From the NCBI GenBank assembly GCA_008973525.1, contig WACJ01000098.1, forward strand, positions 744,001 through 808,000: a DNA stretch of 64,000 nucleotides. Reading direction: 5' to 3'. The DNA is from Stenopsyche tienmushanensis. Lineage: Eukaryota > Arthropoda > Insecta > Trichoptera > Stenopsychidae. The translations under genes were made by a program, and so were the position numbers. Positions 58,001-64,000 of the stretch are shown here, one piece after another; the first letter of the stretch is position 1, and each line of letters begins with the position of its first letter. Below the pieces are notes generated by a model, which was not told the origin of the DNA, did no database searches, and saw only the letters and a program-made list of their open reading frames with translations.

Positions 58001-61000
58001 TCGTTAAAATTTAAAGTCCATCTCCTTTTTTCGCGGCGTGTTTACAAGTTGGATTTGGTAGCCAAATAAAAAAATATTTCAATCTGTTTTCGTAAGGAGA
58101 TTACTCGGAAGGTATTACAAGACGTATAAAAAGAGGCTCGGCTTGTTTTTCACGTCACAAAGCTTTTCTAATAACATTCATAGAAGTTTCTTTGTTATAT
58201 GTAAATGGGCCGGAGATTTCTTATGTTCCGATTTGTTTTTATAGCCTCGACATTTAAGGGGTACCCCCCTTGTATAAACAATAGTCGTCCCTTTATTTCG
58301 ATGCTTCAGATTTATTAATACTGCGTGGGATTCGAACACGACGCCGAAGCCTTGTCGCAAGACGCCATCTGCGTCTGAGAAAGGGCCCCTTCTAGTATTT
58401 TTAGGGTCCCTGAGTAAATATTTTACAGCGATGTTGTGAAACGTATTATCCTCATTGCGGATGCTAAGCCGACCCGAAATTTAAATAATTTTGCGGCAAA
58501 ATGTATCTTCAGCCGGGGAAAATTACGATTTTTCCGACATCAAAAATGTATAAAACTACCCTGGAATTTCGTTATTATTAGAATGTGTACGCGGATCACT
58601 AAAATATCGGGTGTATCGAGGCTTTTATAGAAACATTTTCAAGCAAAATTAGCCTGAATTTATATCCGTTGGAAATTCACTATTTGCCATTTTGTAAAAA
58701 CCATTTTCCAGCACATTTTTCATTGAAGTCAAAAATGTGAATTGCATTGCGAATATTTATGGTATGCTATTGGATTTAATTTTTTAGTATGATTTTAGTC
58801 TATATCCAGCCGAAAAATGTGTATAATCATAAAAATCATATGAACAGTCCACTGGAGAACTAGGACCTCTATAATATCCATCCACAGGAAGGCGTTACAT
58901 CCAATTCGTCTGGATCATACATACACTTCCTCGTTCGCTTTTTGATTTGATTGATTTTACTGGAAAGGGCTTTCTGGAATACAAAGAGTCCAGTCCCCCT
59001 TTTCCTTGCCAGGGTACTGTCGGACTAAAGTGAAATCCTACGTGATGATCATATAATTAACATTAAATAATTAAAGATCTTTACGGATATAAAATTTACA
59101 ATATTTTTTATCATATAATGATTAATTTAAATGTATAAATAAAAAAGCTATCCAAATGTGACGCTTAAAAAACCAAGAACAATTAAGACTGCATATATAT
59201 TTATTCTTATTCTTTGAAACATACCATATGGATTATCAGATGTAGGCAAATTATATAAAATATATTTTTATGCAAATAATTTTTCCCGTGGTGGTTTATC
59301 AAGGTCTTCTATATGATTAGTTTAAAATAGAATTATTTGGATAGAATTACGTTTAAATAGAAGAGCATCACCTCAATAATTACTATTTCAGAGACAAGGA
59401 ATAAAGATGGACATAGATCAAAAAAATATATCAGAAATGTTAATGCTTTTGATTTTCCAAATCTGTTTATATGTTGAAATTTTTTTTCCAAAATCTGGAT
59501 TTAATCGAAAAATTTCATTGATTTTTTTAAATTGTATCAAATCAAATTTAACATCTCAATATCGTAATTATTTAATCTAAGATAGTCAAATAATAAAATA
59601 GATGATAGCTCAATGTTAGCGTTACCATATGGTCACACATCTCTGAAATTAATTTTTAGCATTTTTTCCAAAGTACGTTGAAAATTCTGAAATATTTTAT
59701 AGACTAAATATTATAATCATGAATTTTCCGAATTATAATTTGAAAAGTATTCCTTTTGAAAACGTTTCCATGGGAAAATATTTGGTATAAAGTTTGGAAT
59801 CGACTCCAGTTTAATTATTTTGTCCTCAACACTTCGCAAACGAAAGAAATAATAATTTTCGAGCCGTTTGAGATACGCTGGAGTGGTCTTTTGTACTTGG
59901 GAATAATTTATCGAATTTCTTAGAAATTAAATTTGCTGGCGGTTTCAATAGACTTTATAAAACATAATACCCTTGCTTTACAAATCGATTTCTTTTGGAC
60001 CACTTCTTATTCAAGTAGGATCGCCGTGATTAATTTTATATTTTGTTTCATACTTTTCAGTATTTGGGAAGTGAATATTTTAAATCGTTTAAGGGATGAA
60101 AAGCATGAATAAATTTTGGCTGGGCGTTGTTTCATTGCTATTGTGCTATATTCGATATGTTTGGGGGATGAATTTAAAGTTGTTCGATGTACAATATTGT
60201 GGTGACCTTTGTAACATATTGAGCTACAACTTATTGTACAGTTGGTAAAAAGAAAGATAGAGACTATAAAAAAATGCTATATTTATTGACCAAATTAATC
60301 GCTCAAACAAAGCAATTTTTTGACAATATTATATTATATCTGATTGCCTGAAAATCATGGCTTATTTTCATTGCTAAAAATCTGAATTATTAGACTTAAT
60401 AGCGGATTTAATCCCATTCGAGCAACTCCTGTATCAATATTTCATCGAGTTCGAATTAGTTAGACGTCAGGTAATATTTTCACTTCATTTGGAATCAATG
60501 CCGATTTTGCTAAATGTACTGGTGCAAGACTTTTCGTATTGAATTTATGTGGGGTTGAGTAAGTGAACGGCATAAGGTAGGGATGTTGATAAATGAAGTC
60601 GGTGGCGGTCTCCAAGGCCCTTGCACAACTTTCGGTCGCATATTGTCGCTACATTAATTCTGACCCGACCCGTACTTCTGCCACCCCCTGTTTACGTTCA
60701 AGGCAGTACCCAAGAATAATGAATGCACTATAAATTGAACTATTTCAATGGATCTATTACTTCGAAGTTAAAAATCTTCATCAATCCACCATTGCAATTC
60801 GAAAACATAAAACGATATTTTCGCACATAAAATAATCAACCCTTATATTCGCCTAGTATACTTCGTCCATCAAATTTAATATTTAATAAAGGTTTCATTA
60901 AGGCGTCGAACAAAGAGCCAGCGAAACGAGCCAATAAAATCAGATATAATTTGCGGCCATGCTGGGACAATTTTTATCGTTCGTATTGAATTATCGATAA

Positions 61001-62670
61001 AAATGTGATAAAAACGATGATACGACATCGGACGATGTTATTGGGCCAGTTTATGGTCAGAATGTGGCCAGGTATTCGATCGTTACTCTTCCTGTTTACG
61101 CCACGATGTAATAACGACCATTTTACGACCCTCTGCTGAAGAGTAAACATATTAAAAATGCACTTTTATGTGGCTGGTCATTAGGGGTGCGCAAATGAAA
61201 CGTAATTATGCTTACATGAAGTGGTTTTTTTTAAAAATGGGAATGTATTTCAAAGTCATCGTGCATGTCTTGGTTCAACTCCTACCTGCAGATAGGAAGC
61301 CAATCTAATACTGAAGCTTCAAATAATTAAGATAAGCTGTAATTAATTTGGGGAAACTTTAGGGATGCAGAAATTGCGATTATATATTATTTAAAATATG
61401 TTCTTAATTATTTTAAAATTGATTTATATTTAAAGAAGTCACGGGAATATATACGAGGGAAGGATAAGAGAGGAATAAATTAAGATCAGATTTTATGCTT
61501 CCTTCAATATCAAAGCATAATTACGCTTTTTGTCATTTGTGATTTTTTGCAAATTTTGAAATGAAACTTCTGTAAACCCAATCCAAAAATAGGTTGCACT
61601 CTCTTTTTCTCCATCTAACACTAATAGACACGTTACGCAACATTCCAAGAATAAGTAGACCAGTTGTTTATCTGTTTTATTATATATTACACAAACATAG
61701 CTTCATATTTTAGCTACCAATTTTCGTTAACGAATGTTAAAAAGAAACAAAGATCGATTGAATATATTAACACTTGCAACATTAAGCCACGTGTAATTTC
61801 ATCAAATTGGCATGTTCGTATTGGGTTTTTGAATTATTTTGCAATGAAGAAGGGTAGTGGCATTCAAAAGGGCTAATAAATTTGTCAGTTATAGCAGTAC
61901 TTGCAGAAGTGCCACCACACCTTTCCTTGGAGGATATAGTGTGGGGTATCGTAAAGCCAGTGCGGATCGTATATCCTAATAAAGCCCAAATTATTCATCG
62001 CCCATGTAGGGAATCTTTTTTAACATAGCTTGCATTTTAAGGAAATGCGTTTAATGTACGTCTTAATTAGTTTTATGAAGACACACGGGCCCAAATACAT
62101 TTGAGTGCGCAGATTCCGGGGATTACTTTGTGCCTTTTCGCCAGGACGCCAGGACGTATCCTGCCCCCGACATTATATGCTCTATTCTGGCACGATAATA
62201 AAATTTCCATAATGATATTGTTACGTCACGGAGGTAACTTTATGATAAAATTTTCCCCCTTTTTCCTTCGTCTTCTTCGGTTTGGGTGGCCTTTGAACCC
62301 TTTGCGCCTTCTCCGAGCCTCACAAAGAGAGCCCTAATGTAATTTCGGATCTGATTAATTAATATATCGATTGCGCTCTTACAACTTAAAGTAAATATTA
62401 GGCATAAAAAGCCCCACACAGCGATTAAACTCGGAGCCATCGATTATTAATATTGGAGTGCTTCCGATTATGGATGTTCCGTGATGGATGAATAAACTTT
62501 TAACAACCATTCATTAACAAACATTAATTATTTACCAATTTTATGCCATACAATGGAAGAGTACTAGTAAATTTAAGAGCAACAATTTATGGCGAGATCG
62601 TTGATTTGATAACAAAGTAAATGTGTTAAAAATATTTTTTAATTTAAAAATCGCCTTAATATATAACTAG
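55076..62670. other. Long stretch with no recognised gene or repeat family
   Basis: Mostly AT-rich, with GC-balanced islands at about 55740-56620, 60540-61200 and 62050-62480. Frames at 56165-56510 (both strands), 58178-58360, 61664-61876 and 62101-62440 have no recognised domains. No tetraspanin TM1/TM2 exon was recognised, though short exons could be missed by eye. Confidence 0.4.
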
Positions 62671-62989
62671 CGAATAGCCGGCATGCGTTGTTATGCCACA
62701 CGTGCTTAGTAATTATTTGAAAACAAAGGCATTGCGTGGTTTATTGCTTCAGGTCTCGTGTAGCGCGGGCCGAAGGGCTAGGATCCAAAAGCATACACAC
62801 ACTCGCTGTCGCCTCGAAAATTGACTGTCTCCCTATCTGTATGACTATCCCCATATCTGGGGATCACGTTGGACAGTTCGCAGAGCTTCATGGCACATGC
62901 CCGCAGCACGATGAAGAAGGCGGATGCCCCCTCCTGACTCCCTATAAGGGTATTTTTGTGGCTATCTCAACCTATGCAGCTTTTTAGGT

Positions 62990-63365
62990 TCAGTCTTTCC
63001 CCGATTTCGGAGTGTCGTGCGGTGATCCGGTTATGGACGCAGATCACATTCTGTGGGCATGTTCGGTCATGGCGTCCGATCGCGAGGCGCTCATTCGAAG
63101 TGTCAGCGGTCTGAAAGGCGGACCGCTTGGACACACAAACCTTGTGGCCACTCCCTCATCTTTTAGGGCATTTAGGGCTTTTTATGTAAGCTATGGGGAG
63201 ACATGCATCCCCAGAGCTTTCTACGATCTCCATGTTTATGAAACCCCCCTCCCCCATAGGCTAATTTACATTGGTGGTTCGCATCAAATGAGGTCGCAAG
63301 CGAGACTGGACTTCTCCTCACCCATAAAACGTATATATTTATCTATTTTATCTAGTCTTAATTTA
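62990..63365 (+). pseudogene. Non-LTR retrotransposon C-terminal fragment
   Basis: The plus-strand frame reads CGDPVMDADHILWACSVM followed by DREALIRSVSGLKGG and SSFRAFRAFYVSYGE. The C-x-D-...-D-x-x-H-I-L-x-x-C-x-x pattern is the cysteine/histidine region near the C terminus of Jockey/R1/I-type elements (usually CxCG...ETxxHVLxxCP). The first cysteine pair is partly degraded (VSCGD). An AT-rich tail follows from 63320. The preceding frame 62736-62987 may be the same element out of frame, but I could not match it. Confidence 0.55.
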
Positions 63366-63544
63366 TAATATATATGTATCTAAGCTAGTTGTTTTAATTA
63401 TTACAAAATAATAATTACAAAATCCAGCTTATTTCTTTGCGCGCGCATATTTTCTCTCCCCGTCTCTGGCGCCCAAGTTTAATTTCACCAAACCAATATG
63501 TGCCAACATGGTGTATCCGTTAAATGTCTCGCATAACAAATTGC

Positions 63545-63695
63545 GTACACAAATAATACTTTTACTAATTTTATAACGTTTACGCAAGTACGCATAACAA
63601 TTTCCTAAAGTTTCATTGTAATCGAATAAAACGGTATGGCAGCGCATAAAATATGAACAAACAAACATCGATTTTTATATGTAAGATTTATCTAA
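63545..63695 (+). repeat. Dispersed element with ~135-bp units, single unit
   Basis: AACGGTATGGCAGCGCATAA then AACAAACAAACATCGATTTT and TATATGTAAGATTT, matching the units at 33555 and 49290. The minus-strand frame at 63429-63668 crosses it and is not a gene. Confidence 0.5.
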
Positions 63696-64000
63696 TAAAA
63701 TTATATTTCTAAGGTTTTTTGATGTATTAATGAAATATTAATGAACAATTGTTTATAATTATTATAAAATAACTAATACTCTGTGGCTTATGTGGTGCCA
63801 TATATGTATAAAAAACAAGACATTTTTATTTTTGAGAAATAGTATTTTATATGGATCATGTTTATAGCAGTTTTATAGTTTAGAGACGTAAACAAATATG
63901 AAAATATATCGGATATCCAAAAATTTCTAGCTTGGCTTACTTGCGGATATATCCGGACTTCCGTGTCATCCCAATAAATATTGATATATTCAGACAGGTC
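63696..64000. other. Window end, nothing seen
   Basis: AT-rich sequence without recognised features. Confidence 0.5.

Noticed and set aside
62240..62440. Minus-strand frame with a hydrophobic segment (SLIAVWGFLCLIFTL) as a possible TM exon
   Set aside because: The flanking residues do not match tetraspanin TM1 or TM2 patterns and splice sites are not evident.

Overview
This is AT-rich eukaryotic DNA, almost certainly from an arthropod and most likely an insect. The evidence is one recognisable spliced gene with very large introns, plus dense remains of insect-type transposable elements: mariner, Tc1, hAT, piggyBac-like, LTR and non-LTR. There are no operons, no bacterial gene density and no rRNA, tRNA or CRISPR array. 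Nearly all open frames of 60-120 codons look like chance frames or decayed transposon coding sequence.

The only host gene I can support is a tetraspanin on the minus strand. Three consecutive exons fit together in frame: 42085-42261 (end of TM3 and start of the large extracellular loop), 31213-31398 (CCG motif, remaining loop cysteines, start of TM4) and 14768-14860 (rest of TM4, cytoplasmic tail, stop). The introns between them are about 10.7 and 16.4 kb. The 5' exons (start codon, TM1, TM2, most of TM3) were not found between 42262 and 64000, and probably lie in a still larger intron or beyond the window. The loop has four cysteines, and the protein most resembles insect Tetraspanin 2A, a smooth septate junction component; that assignment is from memory of the family and is moderate only.

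Layout: 0-3.3 kb holds two LTR copies in tandem separated by only a 12-bp primer-binding-site-like stub, then a second LTR family nested in a possible hAT-like element, then a small 65-bp tandem array. From 5 to 14 kb there is a mariner and its internally deleted relative, a decayed open frame of an arthropod repeat-associated protein family, two more copies of the second LTR family, and two copies of a TA-flanked element carrying a piggyBac-like insert. 14.8-42.3 kb is the tetraspanin gene body; its introns contain a larger 65-bp array, an 89-bp TTAA hairpin element, a deleted mariner (25.2 kb), a hAT element (27.8-28.8 kb), a 25-bp minisatellite (29.9-30.6 kb), an 88-bp hairpin element (34.5 kb), another deleted mariner (36.0-37.0 kb) and LTR fragments. 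42.3-64 kb has non-LTR fragments, a mariner/hAT junction, a Tc1 remnant, a region with three copies of a 16-bp palindrome, and long stretches with nothing recognisable.

The genes do not form a pathway. The most informative structures are the LTR-stub-LTR unit, the composite TA element with a piggyBac-like element at the same internal site in three copies, the 65-bp arrays that appear to amplify a short transposase-coding segment, and four mariner copies that all lack part of the catalytic region. I found no convincing undescribed functional system.
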